NCBI GenBank assembly: GCA_017051695.1
Contig: JAFIDK010000006.1
Span: 186,001 to 250,000 of the forward strand
Direction: 5' to 3'
Length of the DNA: 64,000 bases
Source of the DNA: Algoriphagus aestuarii
GTDB lineage: Bacteria > Bacteroidota > Bacteroidia > Cytophagales > Cyclobacteriaceae
Both the position numbers and the translations under genes were made by a program. Below are positions 1 through 10,360 of the stretch, one piece after another; the stretch's first letter is position 1, and each line of letters starts with the position of its first letter. Below the pieces are notes generated by a model that searched no databases, was not told the origin of the DNA, and saw only the letters and a list, made by a program, of their open reading frames with translations.

Positions 1-536
1 TCATCCTTTACAATGAAGTTGATCAAATCCATCAATTCCGGCATCTGATCCATTACATCCCCTTTTTCCATCAGTATTTCTGCCTGCTTGCCCTGCAAAA
101 TCAGAACTCGACTGGTATAGGAAGGCGAAGTAGGGATCACCTTGCCTTCTACTGTGATGTATCCATCTGCAGCATAGGGCCGTGCTATCCTTGCGATCGG
201 CTGATGCTGCTCTATGGTCACATTCAATATTCCCTTTTGACCGATTGAAGCCTCCACGGATTTGATAAATGGATGTCCTTTCAATCTTTTTTCTATATCT
301 CTCAACCGTACTTCTTCTAGCATCAGACCGGCTTTCAACTCTGGAAATGCCGCTTTCATGACCTCTTGGATTTCCTTTTCCTCGACAAAGTAGACACCAC
401 TTACTCCTTTGATATTTATCTCTGTCCCCTGAAATGTCTTGTACATCGTCTGCTTTTCCACAAAACCTATGAAGCCGACCAGCACTGCGCAGAGCACTAG
501 AAAAACAAGCGTCTTTTTGATTCTGATCTTTTTCAT
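1..536 (-). CDS. ftsQ: Cell division protein FtsQ/DivIB (partial, C-terminus off the window)
   Basis: FtsQ is a bitopic inner-membrane protein of the divisome that bridges early and late division proteins. The reading frame starts at the ATG at 536-534, which overlaps the murC stop by 4 bp (ATGA). It begins MKKIRIKKTLVFLVLC, a basic stretch followed by one transmembrane helix, and continues into a POTRA-like periplasmic part (for example 'RLKGHPFIKSVEASIGQKG'). About 178 codons are visible and the end is cut off by the window edge. Its place directly after murC, as in other Bacteroidota clusters, supports the call; sequence conservation of FtsQ is low. A longer open frame over the same bases is only a shadow. 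Confidence 0.85.
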   Translation of the reverse strand, partial: MKKIRIKKTLVFLVLCAVLVGFIGFVEKQTMYKTFQGTEINIKGVSGVYFVEEKEIQEVMKAAFPELKAGLMLEEVRLRDIEKRLKGHPFIKSVEASIGQKGILNVTIEQHQPIARIARPYAADGYITVEGKVIPTSPSYTSRVLILQGKQAEILMEKGDVMDQMPELMDLINFIVKD

Positions 537-1945
537 ACGACATTCAGTTTCTGTCTGGAATTCATCCAGGAAGCTATTCCCGGTACCAAACGGTCTATAT
601 CTCCAGCGCCTAAAGTCACCAAAACCTCAGGAGCTGAATTCTGTAAATATTCCATCAAGTCCGCTTTAGGAAGCGAGACTTTTACTTTGGAATCGATTTT
701 ATGTAACAGCATTTCTGATGTTACTCCTTCGATCGGTAGCTCTCGGGCAGGATAGATATCCAAAAGAATTACCTCATCTGCCAAGGATAGACTTTCGGAA
801 AACCCATCCGCAAAATCTCTGGTACGTGAGTAGAGATGAGGCTGGAAAACCACAGTAAGTCTACTCGCAGGATACATGGCAATCACTGAGCTCAAACAAG
901 CTCTGATTTCTTCTGGATGGTGGGCATAGTCATCGATGTACACCAAAGAATTCTGATTGACATGAATCTCAAATCTTCTTTTCACCCCACGGAAAGAAGC
1001 TAAACCCTTTTTGATTTCTTCGTCGGTAATCTTATGCGCTGAAGCTATCGCAATTGCTGCCAGCGCATTTTCCACATTATGAAAGCCAGGTATAAACAGC
1101 TCCAAATGAGGGATTACTTTCTGTCCATCCACATAGTCAAATACAAAAGAACCCGGACGCGCCTGAATATTTTCTGCCCTGATTCCTTCTGATCTCAATC
1201 CATAAATTCTAGTTGGAACTTTTGGAAGTCTTGCGGAGCCCAAACGGTCAGCTGCATTGTATTGGATGAACAGTTTCCCCTTTTTATCTATCAGTTTGAT
1301 AAACTCTCCAAATCCATCCAAAATGGTATTTTCATCCCCGTAAATATCCAAATGATCCGCATCAGTACTGGTCAAAACAGCTTCATTTGGATGCAATCGT
1401 AGAAAGGATCGATCAAACTCATCCGCTTCCACTACCACAATTCTTTGCTTCTTGGATTTCTTTTTGCCCAAAATCAGGTTGCTCTGGTAGTTTTGGGTAA
1501 TTCCACCCAGAAACGCTGCAATCGGCTTTCCGGCATCTTTAAATAAATGCGCGATCAATGAAGAAGTAGTGGTTTTTCCGTGCGTTCCGGCCACGGCAAT
1601 GGTGTAGAAATTCTTGGTCACCATTCCCAAAACTTCAGATCTCTTTTTCAGGGTATAGCCGTTTTCCAGAAAATACCCCAACTGGATGCTGTCTTTTGGA
1701 ATAGCAGGAGTCCAGACGATCAAAGTTGATTCTGGAGACTTTTTAACTTGGACAGGAATTGCCTCCAGTGTATCTTCAAAAGTCACCGGCATTCCTTCGG
1801 CGATCAACTCATCTGTCAAGGGAGAAGGGGTACGGTCATAACCGGATACATTGTATCCCTCATGCGCAAACCAGCGTGCCAAGGCACTCATGCCAATGCC
1901 GCCGATTCCGAGGAAATAAACCCTATGTACACCTTCGAAGCTCAT
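533..1945 (-). CDS. murC: UDP-N-acetylmuramate--L-alanine ligase MurC
   Basis: MurC adds L-alanine to UDP-MurNAc with ATP in the cytoplasm, the first step of the peptidoglycan stem peptide. The 470-residue protein has the N-terminal Rossmann motif FLGIGGIGMSALARW (about residues 10-24), the ATP loop AGTHGKTTTSSLIAHL (about 119-134) and the EADEFDRSF substrate region. Length is normal for the family. The start ATG overlaps the murG stop by 4 bp and the stop overlaps the ftsQ start by 4 bp, so translation is probably coupled along the operon. Confidence 0.97.
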   Translation of the reverse strand: MSFEGVHRVYFLGIGGIGMSALARWFAHEGYNVSGYDRTPSPLTDELIAEGMPVTFEDTLEAIPVQVKKSPESTLIVWTPAIPKDSIQLGYFLENGYTLKKRSEVLGMVTKNFYTIAVAGTHGKTTTSSLIAHLFKDAGKPIAAFLGGITQNYQSNLILGKKKSKKQRIVVVEADEFDRSFLRLHPNEAVLTSTDADHLDIYGDENTILDGFGEFIKLIDKKGKLFIQYNAADRLGSARLPKVPTRIYGLRSEGIRAENIQARPGSFVFDYVDGQKVIPHLELFIPGFHNVENALAAIAIASAHKITDEEIKKGLASFRGVKRRFEIHVNQNSLVYIDDYAHHPEEIRACLSSVIAMYPASRLTVVFQPHLYSRTRDFADGFSESLSLADEVILLDIYPARELPIEGVTSEMLLHKIDSKVKVSLPKADLMEYLQNSAPEVLVTLGAGDIDRLVPGIASWMNSRQKLNVV

Positions 1946-3024
1946 GCTACCAATTGTTCTAATTCTTTTCTAATGGCAATCGCCGCATCGGGCTTTGCCA
2001 AACTTTTTATATTTCTCCCTAATGCACTTCCTATTGTAGGATCCTGCATCAGTTCGTCTACTTTCATTTTCAATTTGCCTACCGCCTCTTGATCTTTCAG
2101 AAGCCAAGCCGCATCATGACTGACATAGGCCATGGCGTTTTTGGTTTGATGATCCTCCGCCACATTGGGAGAAGGAATGAAAATCACTGGTTTCCCCACC
2201 AAGGAAAGCTCAGAAACAGATAAGGCTCCAGCTCTGGAAACAATCACATCTGCAGCCGCATAGGCCAAGTCCATTTCCCGGATAAATTCCCTCAAATGGA
2301 TATGCTTTAATCCAGAAGCTTCTGCCTTTTCAAGCATGTCTTTGAAATAAAATTTACCTGACTGCCATAGAACTTGGTATCCAGCTTTGTCCATTGCTTT
2401 CATATCTTTCAACACCGCTTGGTTCAGAGTTCTTGCTCCCAAAGAGCCTCCTAAAATCAAAATCGTCTTTCTGCTTTCCTCTAAGCCAAAGTGTTTTATT
2501 GCCACTTCTCGCTTTCCTTCCAGTTCCAAAATGTCCTTTCTTACCGGATTCCCCGTATAGGCAATTTTATCCATTGGGAAAAACCGCTCCATCTCTGGAT
2601 AGGCAACACAGATCCTCTTTGCTTTTTTAGCCAATAGTTTATTGGTAAGCCCGGCGTAGGAATTTTGCTCCTGCACCAACGTGGGAATCCCCATTCTTTG
2701 TGCCGCAAACAAAACTGGTCCGCTGGCATATCCACCCACTCCGACTACAACATTTGGACGGAAGTCCTTCACCATTTTTCTAGCTTTCATCAGGCTTTTC
2801 AAGAGCTTGAAAGGGAATTTCAGATTTTCCAAACTCAGGCTTCGCTGTAAACCTGCCACTGGTAAACCTTCTATTCTATAACCTGCCTCAGGCACCTTCT
2901 GCATTTCCATTTTGCCAAGGGCACCCACAAAAAGAATTTCGCTGTCCGGAAATTGCTCTTTCCAGGCATTCGCAATGGCTATCGCCGGATAGATATGTCC
3001 TCCGGTTCCACCTCCACTGATCAT
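1942..3024 (-). CDS. murG: UDP-GlcNAc:lipid I N-acetylglucosaminyltransferase MurG
   Basis: MurG transfers GlcNAc to lipid I to make lipid II at the inner face of the cytoplasmic membrane. The 360-residue protein opens with MISGGGTGGHIYPA, the glycine-rich loop of the N-terminal domain, and has the GT-B C-terminal region with 'ILGGSLGART' and the nucleotide-binding segment 'VSRAGALSVSELSLVGKP'. The only ATG is at 3024. It leaves almost no sequence before the GGGTGG loop, whereas relatives carry several residues of the first strand; the codons before it (ETKRTYRI in frame) look like that strand but have no ATG, GTG or TTG. The start is therefore uncertain by about 10 residues. Confidence 0.96.
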   Translation of the reverse strand: MISGGGTGGHIYPAIAIANAWKEQFPDSEILFVGALGKMEMQKVPEAGYRIEGLPVAGLQRSLSLENLKFPFKLLKSLMKARKMVKDFRPNVVVGVGGYASGPVLFAAQRMGIPTLVQEQNSYAGLTNKLLAKKAKRICVAYPEMERFFPMDKIAYTGNPVRKDILELEGKREVAIKHFGLEESRKTILILGGSLGARTLNQAVLKDMKAMDKAGYQVLWQSGKFYFKDMLEKAEASGLKHIHLREFIREMDLAYAAADVIVSRAGALSVSELSLVGKPVIFIPSPNVAEDHQTKNAMAYVSHDAAWLLKDQEAVGKLKMKVDELMQDPTIGSALGRNIKSLAKPDAAIAIRKELEQLVA

Positions 3025-3052
3025 GATGCGATATGTTCTTTTCGTTTCGATG

Positions 3053-4219
3053 TTATATTGGTTTTAATCTGGATTTATTAGCGGTAGTAACACTGCTCAT
3101 TTCTTCATCTTGATGATCTCCTCGGCTGACTGACAGGATGATTCCCAATGAAATCCCCGTAAATACCAATGATGTCCCTCCCATACTCAAAAGAGGCAAT
3201 GGTAAACCGGTAATCGGTCCAAGTCCAACTGCCACAGCCATATTGACCAGAGCCTGAATGACCAATGCAAAGCTCAGCCCGGCAGATAGCAATCCCCCAA
3301 ATGCCTTATTGGAATTGGCAACAATCCGCATTCCTCTGTAGAGCAAAGCCAGGTATAAAAAGAGGACAGATACCCCTCCTACCAAGCCGTATTCTTCGAT
3401 GATGATCGCATAGATAAAATCTGAATAAGGGTGTGGAAGTGAGTTTCTTTGCTCACTGTTTCCTGGTCCTTTTCCGGTCACTCCACCCGTGGCTATCGCG
3501 ATATAGGACTGTTCCGCTTGGAATGGAACATCTTCCTTATCCATGAATGCCTCGATTCTGGAAAAGAAAGTCTCTCCTCTTTGTCCAAGAAAAACCGCTG
3601 CTGTCAATCCCAGCATTCCGACCATCACTACCATTGCCAGGTACTTTACTGGAACTCTGCCCACAAACATGATCAATAGACAAGTCAATAAAAGAAGAAT
3701 GGCTGTCGACATATTAGCCAAGGCGATAAGCAGACAGATCACCCCAATCGCTATAATGATCGGCACAAAGGTGTTTTTGAAGTCCTTGATATTATTCTGT
3801 TTGCTCGCCAGCATGGCGGCCAAAGCAGCTATCAATGCCAGTTTGGCCAAATCGGAAGGCTGAAAAGCCTGATTGATCACTGGGATGGTCAACCAACGAT
3901 TCGCTTCATTGATATTGGACCCAAACATGTATGTCAAAGCCAAAAGTGGAATGGACAGGTACATGGCCAATCTGGCATATAGCGCATAATTCCTATATGG
4001 AATTTTGTGTGCAAACCACATCACTACCAGCGATACTAAAACCAAAAACGAATGCCGGAACAAGTACACTTCGGTATTGCCACCCGCATATTTATAGGCC
4101 AGTGACCCAGTGGCCGAGTAAACTACCAGAATACTGAACAGCGACAATAAGATCACAATCCCCCAGATCAGAGGATCTCCCTTAAAGTGTTCGTCTATCC
4201 ATGCTTTGAACTGATTCAT
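3053..4219 (-). CDS. ftsW: SEDS peptidoglycan glycosyltransferase FtsW
   Basis: FtsW polymerises lipid II into septal glycan strands together with its cognate class B PBP. The 388-residue protein is strongly hydrophobic with about ten membrane segments and has SEDS landmarks: 'NEANRWLTIPVINQAFQPSDLAKL', the segment 'HPYSDFIYAIIIEEYG' and near the end 'GLPLPLLSMGGTSL'. It lies between murD (4-bp ATGA overlap) and murG, the normal place for FtsW rather than RodA. The C-terminal tail is short and basic. Confidence 0.95.
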   Translation of the reverse strand: MNQFKAWIDEHFKGDPLIWGIVILLSLFSILVVYSATGSLAYKYAGGNTEVYLFRHSFLVLVSLVVMWFAHKIPYRNYALYARLAMYLSIPLLALTYMFGSNINEANRWLTIPVINQAFQPSDLAKLALIAALAAMLASKQNNIKDFKNTFVPIIIAIGVICLLIALANMSTAILLLLTCLLIMFVGRVPVKYLAMVVMVGMLGLTAAVFLGQRGETFFSRIEAFMDKEDVPFQAEQSYIAIATGGVTGKGPGNSEQRNSLPHPYSDFIYAIIIEEYGLVGGVSVLFLYLALLYRGMRIVANSNKAFGGLLSAGLSFALVIQALVNMAVAVGLGPITGLPLPLLSMGGTSLVFTGISLGIILSVSRGDHQDEEMSSVTTANKSRLKPI

Positions 4220-5568
4220 GCGATGGTTTCTGGTTTGAGTTCATTGACGGCGGAGCGAAATTGCTCTCCCCGGTCTTCATAATTCTTAAATAAATCAAAG
4301 CTTGCGCAGGCCGGTGATAGCAAAACCACATCGCCTGGCGCACCCAATAATTGTCCCCAATTCACCGCTTCAATGATGCTTTGGGTTTCTCTGATTTCGG
4401 AAACAGTTGCCCCGAATGCTTTTTTCAACTTCTCGTTATCTTTTCCCAAGCAGATCAAACATTTGACTTTTTCTTCTACAAGCTTGGTGACTGTTGTATA
4501 ATCATTTCCTTTGTCTACCCCTCCTGCTATCCAGATCAAGGGATTATTGTAAGCATCCAGTGCGTATGCGGTAGCTTCTACATTGGTGCCTTTGCTATCG
4601 TTGACAAAGCTGACTCCATTGATCTCACGGATCAGTTCCATGCGATGGGCTGCATTTCTGAATGTACCAAAGGCTTCTTCCAACTTTTCGGCAGGAATAC
4701 CGGCAAGCAAAGCAGCCATCCCTGCACACAGTGCATTCATCTGATTATGTGCTCCTTTGATAGAAAGTTTGTCCATAGGAATTGATACAGTAAAATCGTC
4801 CGTCTTGAAAACCAATTGATCATTTTGGACAGAAGCGCCCTTTAACTGCTCCTTCTGGGTAGAAAACCAAAACATTTCTGATTTCAGCTTATTGTTCTTC
4901 AATCCTTCGGCAGTCAAAGCATCGTGAGCATTAAGGATGATCTTATCCCTCATTCCCATATTCTTAAACAATCCGAATTTGGACTGGAGGTAGTTCTCTA
5001 GTTTGTAGTCGTAGCGATCCAAATGATCCGGAGTGACATTCGTCAAGACTGCAATCGATGGTCTGAAGCAGATAAATCCATCAATTTGATAACTGCTACA
5101 TTCGATGACCCACCAATCATGGTCTCCTTCCACTAGCTGAGCCGCCCAACTCTTCCCTACATTTCCAGCCAGTCCCACATCCAGCCCAGCTGATTTCAAT
5201 AAGTGGTAGGTCAATAAAGTAGTCGTCGTTTTGCCATTAGTCCCGGTAATAGCGATCACTTTACCTGCACTGAATCGATTGGCAAATTCCAGCTCATCGA
5301 TTACCGCAATGCCTTCATTCAATGCTTTTTGGACAATAAATGCTTTTTCCGGAATGCCCGGTGATTTGATAATCAAATCAGAATTGAGAATAATAACTTC
5401 AGAATGCAATCCTTCTTCGTATGGAATTTCTTCCCTTTCCAACTGCTCTTTATTAGCCTCTGAAATTTTGCCTGAATCAGAAACCCATACGGCAAAGCCA
5501 TTCCGTTTTGCGAGCATTGCTGCTCCCAATCCGCTTTCTCCGGCTCCTAGTATGGTTATTTGTTTCAT
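4216..5568 (-). CDS. murD: UDP-N-acetylmuramoyl-L-alanine--D-glutamate ligase MurD
   Basis: MurD adds D-glutamate to UDP-MurNAc-L-alanine in the cytoplasm using ATP. The 450-residue protein has the N-terminal dinucleotide-like motif ILGAGESGLGAAMLA, the P-loop '[18 protein letters not shown]' at about residues 107-124, the conserved 'LTNVTPDHLDRYDY' and the C-terminal 'LLSPACASFDLFKNYEDRG' signature specific to MurD. It follows mraY with a 6-bp gap and overlaps ftsW by 4 bp. Confidence 0.97.
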   Translation of the reverse strand: MKQITILGAGESGLGAAMLAKRNGFAVWVSDSGKISEANKEQLEREEIPYEEGLHSEVIILNSDLIIKSPGIPEKAFIVQKALNEGIAVIDELEFANRFSAGKVIAITGTNGKTTTTLLTYHLLKSAGLDVGLAGNVGKSWAAQLVEGDHDWWVIECSSYQIDGFICFRPSIAVLTNVTPDHLDRYDYKLENYLQSKFGLFKNMGMRDKIILNAHDALTAEGLKNNKLKSEMFWFSTQKEQLKGASVQNDQLVFKTDDFTVSIPMDKLSIKGAHNQMNALCAGMAALLAGIPAEKLEEAFGTFRNAAHRMELIREINGVSFVNDSKGTNVEATAYALDAYNNPLIWIAGGVDKGNDYTTVTKLVEEKVKCLICLGKDNEKLKKAFGATVSEIRETQSIIEAVNWGQLLGAPGDVVLLSPACASFDLFKNYEDRGEQFRSAVNELKPETIA

Positions 5569-5574
5569 TTTCTT

Positions 5575-6786
5575 TTATCTCAATTTTAAGGTTGCCAATG
5601 TGATGACTGCCAACAAAATCCCAACAATCCAAAACCGGGTCACGATTTTGGCTTCAGGAATACTTTTCTTTTGATAGTGATGGTGCAAAGGAGACATCAG
5701 CAAAATCCTCCTGCCTTCTCCATATTTCTTTTTCGTGTACTTGAAATAGCTCACCTGAAGGATGACACTGGCATTTTCCACCACGAAAATCCCACACATC
5801 AATGGAATCAATAGTTCTTTACGAAGTGTCAATGCCAAGACCGCTATCACTCCTCCAAGCATCAAACTGCCTGTATCTCCCATAAAAACCTGTGCCGGAT
5901 AGGCATTGTACCAAAGGAATCCGATACATGCACCGATAAATGCGGATGCAAAAATCACCAACTCACCGGAGTTAGGGATATACATGATATTGAGGTATTG
6001 AGAGAAAATGGCGTTACCACTGATATAGGCAAAAATGGCAATGGTAAGGCCAATGATTGCCGATGTCCCTGCTGCCAATCCATCTATCCCATCTGTGATA
6101 TTTGCACCATTTGACACCGCAGTGATGATAAAAATCACTACAAGAATATAGAGTACAGGGGTCATCGCTTCACCCAAAAAATCCAATAATGTCTCATAGT
6201 TGAGTTCATTGTTTTTTACAAAAGGGATCGTGGTTTTGGCAACTTTCACATCCTTGAAAGCAGGAGTTTCTACAACTCCTTCCTCAATGGAAACAGGGTT
6301 TTGGAATTCACGGATCACTACATCCTCATTGAAATAAAGAGTAGCTCCTACGATGATGCCTATTCCGACTTGACCGACGATTTTAAATCTTCCGGCCAGA
6401 CCTTCCTTGTTCTTTTTAAAAACTTTGATGTAATCATCCAAAAAGCCAATAGCACCCAACCAAACTGTGGTGATCAACAAAAGAATGATGTAAATATTAT
6501 TCAGGTCACCAAATAGCAAAGTGGGGATGAGAATCGCAGCGATCATCATCAAACCACCCATGGTTGGAGTTCCTTTTTTCTGATTTTGCCCTTCTAGCCC
6601 AAGGTCTCTTACGGTCTCCCCGATCTGCTTTCTACGAATCCAATCGATGATTTTATGCCCGAAACTGATGGTGATGATCAATGAAAATAGCGCAGCCATC
6701 CCAGCCCTGAATGAGATGTATCGAAATACACCTGTTCCAGGGATGTCCAAGACTTGATCTAAATATTCAAAAATGGGATACAACAT
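5575..6786 (-). CDS. mraY: Phospho-N-acetylmuramoyl-pentapeptide transferase MraY
   Basis: MraY transfers phospho-MurNAc-pentapeptide to undecaprenyl phosphate, giving lipid I. The 403-residue polytopic protein shows the motifs '[16 protein letters not shown]', 'FLDDYIKV', '[16 protein letters not shown]' with the catalytic aspartates, and '[11 protein letters not shown]' near the end. It is longer than the roughly 360-residue proteobacterial enzyme; the extra residues lie between membrane segments at about 155-200 ('[20 protein letters not shown]'), an insertion I associate with Bacteroidota forms. It sits 1 bp after murE. Confidence 0.97.
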   Translation of the reverse strand: MLYPIFEYLDQVLDIPGTGVFRYISFRAGMAALFSLIITISFGHKIIDWIRRKQIGETVRDLGLEGQNQKKGTPTMGGLMMIAAILIPTLLFGDLNNIYIILLLITTVWLGAIGFLDDYIKVFKKNKEGLAGRFKIVGQVGIGIIVGATLYFNEDVVIREFQNPVSIEEGVVETPAFKDVKVAKTTIPFVKNNELNYETLLDFLGEAMTPVLYILVVIFIITAVSNGANITDGIDGLAAGTSAIIGLTIAIFAYISGNAIFSQYLNIMYIPNSGELVIFASAFIGACIGFLWYNAYPAQVFMGDTGSLMLGGVIAVLALTLRKELLIPLMCGIFVVENASVILQVSYFKYTKKKYGEGRRILLMSPLHHHYQKKSIPEAKIVTRFWIVGILLAVITLATLKLR

Positions 6787-6787
6787 C

Positions 6788-8251
6788 TCAGCTCTGGGTA
6801 AATTGGGTTAATAATTCTGTCACGACTTCTGCATCATCAAAATGATGCTTGACTCCTTTTATTTCTTGATAATCTTCATGGCCTTTGCCGGCAACCAAGA
6901 TGATATCGCCTTTATTGGAAAGCATACAAGCCGTTTTGATGGCTTCACGACGATCCTCAATGGTCAATATTTTTCTTATTTCACTAGGACCAATCCCTGC
7001 CTGCATATCCTTCAGGATTTCCATGGGTTCTTCAAACCTGGGATTATCTGAGGTTAAAATTGCTTTGTCACTTTCCTGAACTGCTATTTTGGCCATGATG
7101 GGCCTTTTGGTCTTGTCACGATTTCCTCCACAGCCTACCACAGTGATCAATTGCTCATTTCCGGTTCGGACGCCATTGATGGTTTTTAGCACATTATCCA
7201 ATGCATCTGGAGTATGCGCATAATCCACGATGGCTGTAATTCCACCAATCGAAATTCTGTCAAAGCGACCTTTGGCGCCTTTGATTCCTGAAAGTTCTCT
7301 CAACACTTCCTCCTCATCCTCCCCAAGCAAAACTGCCGTTCCCATCACAGCTAGAAGGTTGTAAGCGTTAAATGAACCGATCATTCTGAACCAGATCAAT
7401 TTGTTGTTGATTTCCAACTCCAGACCTTCCAGCGTATTGGAGATAATTTTTGCCTTAAAATCAGCAGGAGATCTCAGCGCATAAGTCTGATTTGTTGCTT
7501 TGCTGTTTTGCAGCATGACCATCCCTCTTTTATCGTCCGCGTTTACCAGGGCAAATGCATCCTTTGGCAAATCATCAAACAGTTTTTTCTTGGCTTTGAT
7601 GTACTCATCAAAAGTCTTATGATAATCGAGGTGATCGTGAGAAATATTGGTAAAAACCGCACCAGCCAACTTTAAACCTGCAATTCTTTCCTGCACAATC
7701 GCATGCGAACTCGCTTCCATAAAACAATGGGTGCAGCCAGCATCCACCATTTGCCGAAGGAGGCTTTGTACACTGATGGAATCAGGAGTGGTGTGGGTTG
7801 CCGGGATGACTTCAGAATCGATTTTGTTTTCTACTGTGGACAGCAATCCTACGCTATATCCCATGGCCATAAATAGCTGATGCAGTAGTGTGACAGTGGT
7901 GGTTTTACCGTTTGTTCCTGTGACGGCCACTACTTTGATTTTCTCAGACGGATTATCAAAATAATTTGCCGCCATTATCCCCATTGCTTTAGAAGAACTT
8001 ACCACTTGTACATAAGTAATTCCTTCTTTCAGTTGCTCAGGCAATACTTCACATACGATGACTGTTGCACCTTTCTCTATAGCAGTTTCTATAAAATCAT
8101 GTCCATCGACTTGAGTACCCGGAACAGCCACAAAAACAGATCTTTTGCCTACTTTTCGGCTGTCAAAGACAATATCCTGAATGCGCAATTCCATGTCACC
8201 GGTGGTGCTGATCAGAGATACTTTATATAATATGTCTTTTAAAACTTTCAT
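6788..8251 (-). CDS. murE: UDP-MurNAc-tripeptide synthetase MurE (meso-diaminopimelate-type)
   Basis: MurE adds the third residue of the stem peptide. The 487-residue protein has the P-loop [14 protein letters not shown] (about 110-123), the carbamylated-lysine region and the motif DNPR at residues 402-405. DNPR is the hallmark of enzymes that use meso-diaminopimelate rather than lysine, so the wall is inferred to be of the mDAP type. The ATG abuts the ftsI stop directly. MurF is not found between murE and mraY. Confidence 0.97.
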   Translation of the reverse strand: MKVLKDILYKVSLISTTGDMELRIQDIVFDSRKVGKRSVFVAVPGTQVDGHDFIETAIEKGATVIVCEVLPEQLKEGITYVQVVSSSKAMGIMAANYFDNPSEKIKVVAVTGTNGKTTTVTLLHQLFMAMGYSVGLLSTVENKIDSEVIPATHTTPDSISVQSLLRQMVDAGCTHCFMEASSHAIVQERIAGLKLAGAVFTNISHDHLDYHKTFDEYIKAKKKLFDDLPKDAFALVNADDKRGMVMLQNSKATNQTYALRSPADFKAKIISNTLEGLELEINNKLIWFRMIGSFNAYNLLAVMGTAVLLGEDEEEVLRELSGIKGAKGRFDRISIGGITAIVDYAHTPDALDNVLKTINGVRTGNEQLITVVGCGGNRDKTKRPIMAKIAVQESDKAILTSDNPRFEEPMEILKDMQAGIGPSEIRKILTIEDRREAIKTACMLSNKGDIILVAGKGHEDYQEIKGVKHHFDDAEVVTELLTQFTQS

Positions 8252-10360
8252 TTAGCCTAATACCAGATTGATGGTTGCGTTTTGGGTTAGTGTCGATCCT
8301 GGAGAAAGTGATTGGCTTTTGACCACGCCTTTTCCGGAATAGTTGACTTTCAACCCCTTGTTTTCAAGAATAAATAAGGCGTCCCGCAAGGGTAAACCTG
8401 ACACATCAGGGATTTGAGCCTTGTCCGTTTCATTGTTTTGCCATTGGATTTGATCGCTTGTAGAGACCATTTTCACCCACTCTTCAGCATTTGCTGCTCC
8501 GGCTTTCACTCCTAGTTCTTCAAAAATTTCATTTAGTTCTCCTCCTCTACCGGCTTTGATAAATGGAATTTTTGAACTGTTATTTTCAGCTTGGAAAATC
8601 TGGTTTTGGTTAGATGGATTCAATTCGATATCCAAAGCATAAATCCTATCTGCGATCTCTTTAAATACCGGTGCCGAAACATCTCCCCCGTAGGCTGCAA
8701 AACCTTCCGGACTATCGATTACCACAATCATGGAATACTTTGGATTGTCAGCGGGGAAATAACCTGCGAAACTTGTATAGTACTTGCGGGTATATCTCCC
8801 GTTTACCAACTTCTGGGCAGTTCCTGTTTTTCCGGCAATTTTGTAATCCGCATTGGCTATGTTTTTTGCCGTTCCTCTTTCCACAACTCCCTCTAAAAGC
8901 TCTTGCAATAGTTTAATGGTCTTTTCAGATGCGATTCGATTTCTGATGATTTCCGTTTCATATCTTTCCTGAATCGTATTTCCTTTTGCAATAGCCCGAA
9001 CGATCATTGGCTTGACCATTGTTCCTCCATTGGCAACCGCATTGTAGAGAGCCAATGTGTGAAGTGGATTTAATTTGATTTCATATCCAATAGAAATCCA
9101 AGGAAGTGAGGTCCCATACCAGTTGTTGTCACCAGGCTTTTTGAAATAAGGCTTTCCTTCTCCGACCAATTGGAACCCAACTGGATCTTTTAGTCCTACT
9201 TTATCCACATAGGCCATAAACTTGGATGGGCTAGAACCAAAATATTCATCCACCAATTTTGAAATCCCCACATTCGAGGACTTTTCAAATGCCTCTCGAA
9301 CGGTCAAAGTGCCATAACCTCCATTTTTAGCATCGGTCATCGTGCGGTCATAAAATTTATGCGCGCCATTTCCAGTCTCTACCTTATCGTTTAGACTGAT
9401 TTTATTCTCTTCCAGAAGAGCCAAAATCGATAGCAATTTAAATGTGGACCCGGGCTCAGTATTTCCTTGGTCACCGATGGCAAAATTGTAGTTTTCACCA
9501 TATCCATTCCCGCTCTTATTTTTCTGAAGGTTGGTAATAGCTTTGATTTCTCCAGTCTTCACCTCCATCACGATGACGGAACCGAATTCTGCATTGCGAT
9601 CGACCAATTGCCTTCTCAATGCCGTTTCTGCAACATCCTGAATATTGACATCCAGGGTGGTCACGATATCAGAGCCGTTCTCCGGTTTGACATCCTCTGC
9701 ATCAAAAACCGGTTTCCAACTTCCGCCTGCTAGTCTTTGAAACAAAGCTTTTCCGTCTGTTCCTTTTAAGTATTCATTAAAAGAATACTCAATCCCTGCA
9801 CCATATTCATCTTCATTCAAAAAACCAACAGTTCGGCTGGCAAGTGAATTAAATGGTCTGTATCTTTTTTCTACTTTCTCAAAAAGCACCCCGCCTCCCA
9901 ATCGACCTCCTCTAAAAATTGGCCATTTAGCCATTTCCTGCATATCCTGATACCCAATCTGCCTTCTGTTTAGAACCAGATATCGCTTATTTTCCTTTCG
10001 GGCATCATTGATCATTCGCTTATAGGCTGTTGCGGATTTGTCTTTATAGAATGCTGATAGTTTTTGTGCCAAAGAATCGATTTTCGCCTTGTAACGATCT
10101 TCTTTCACTATCGTCGGATCTATTGCAACCCTATAAAAAGGCAAACTTGTCGCCATCAGGCTTCCGTCTCCGGCATAAATATTCCCCCTAGTGGCTGGCA
10201 CTTCTCGATATTGGAAATTAATGGTTTCTGCTTTTTCTCTCCACTTATCTCCTTCATCCAATTGAAGCTGGGCAATACGGTAAGGTATTGCAGCTGCAAC
10301 CAGCGCAACAAGGATGAAAACCACCCTCACTCGGAGCAATATGGATCGTTTTATATTCAC
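8252..10360 (-). CDS. ftsI: Division-specific class B penicillin-binding protein with PASTA domain (FtsI/PBP3-like)
   Basis: This transpeptidase cross-links septal peptidoglycan with FtsW. The 702-residue protein has an N-terminal membrane anchor (about residues 8-26), a PBP dimerisation domain, and a transpeptidase domain with SxxK at 305-308 (STFK), SxN at 361-363 (SSN) and KTG at 511-513. The end, from about residue 645, is a PASTA domain beginning IPDVSGLPLRDALFILENKG. PASTA-tailed class B PBPs are usual in Gram-positive bacteria and are also found in this phylum. The start overlaps the ftsL-like stop by 4 bp. Confidence 0.95.
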   Translation of the reverse strand: MNIKRSILLRVRVVFILVALVAAAIPYRIAQLQLDEGDKWREKAETINFQYREVPATRGNIYAGDGSLMATSLPFYRVAIDPTIVKEDRYKAKIDSLAQKLSAFYKDKSATAYKRMINDARKENKRYLVLNRRQIGYQDMQEMAKWPIFRGGRLGGGVLFEKVEKRYRPFNSLASRTVGFLNEDEYGAGIEYSFNEYLKGTDGKALFQRLAGGSWKPVFDAEDVKPENGSDIVTTLDVNIQDVAETALRRQLVDRNAEFGSVIVMEVKTGEIKAITNLQKNKSGNGYGENYNFAIGDQGNTEPGSTFKLLSILALLEENKISLNDKVETGNGAHKFYDRTMTDAKNGGYGTLTVREAFEKSSNVGISKLVDEYFGSSPSKFMAYVDKVGLKDPVGFQLVGEGKPYFKKPGDNNWYGTSLPWISIGYEIKLNPLHTLALYNAVANGGTMVKPMIVRAIAKGNTIQERYETEIIRNRIASEKTIKLLQELLEGVVERGTAKNIANADYKIAGKTGTAQKLVNGRYTRKYYTSFAGYFPADNPKYSMIVVIDSPEGFAAYGGDVSAPVFKEIADRIYALDIELNPSNQNQIFQAENNSSKIPFIKAGRGGELNEIFEELGVKAGAANAEEWVKMVSTSDQIQWQNNETDKAQIPDVSGLPLRDALFILENKGLKVNYSGKGVVKSQSLSPGSTLTQNATINLVLG

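Noticed and set aside
1-543. 180-residue open frame on the minus strand starting MSYEKDQNQ
   Set aside because: It is a frame-shifted reading of ftsQ. The frame from 536 gives a membrane helix and POTRA-like sequence and overlaps murC by ATGA; this one gives low-complexity basic residues.
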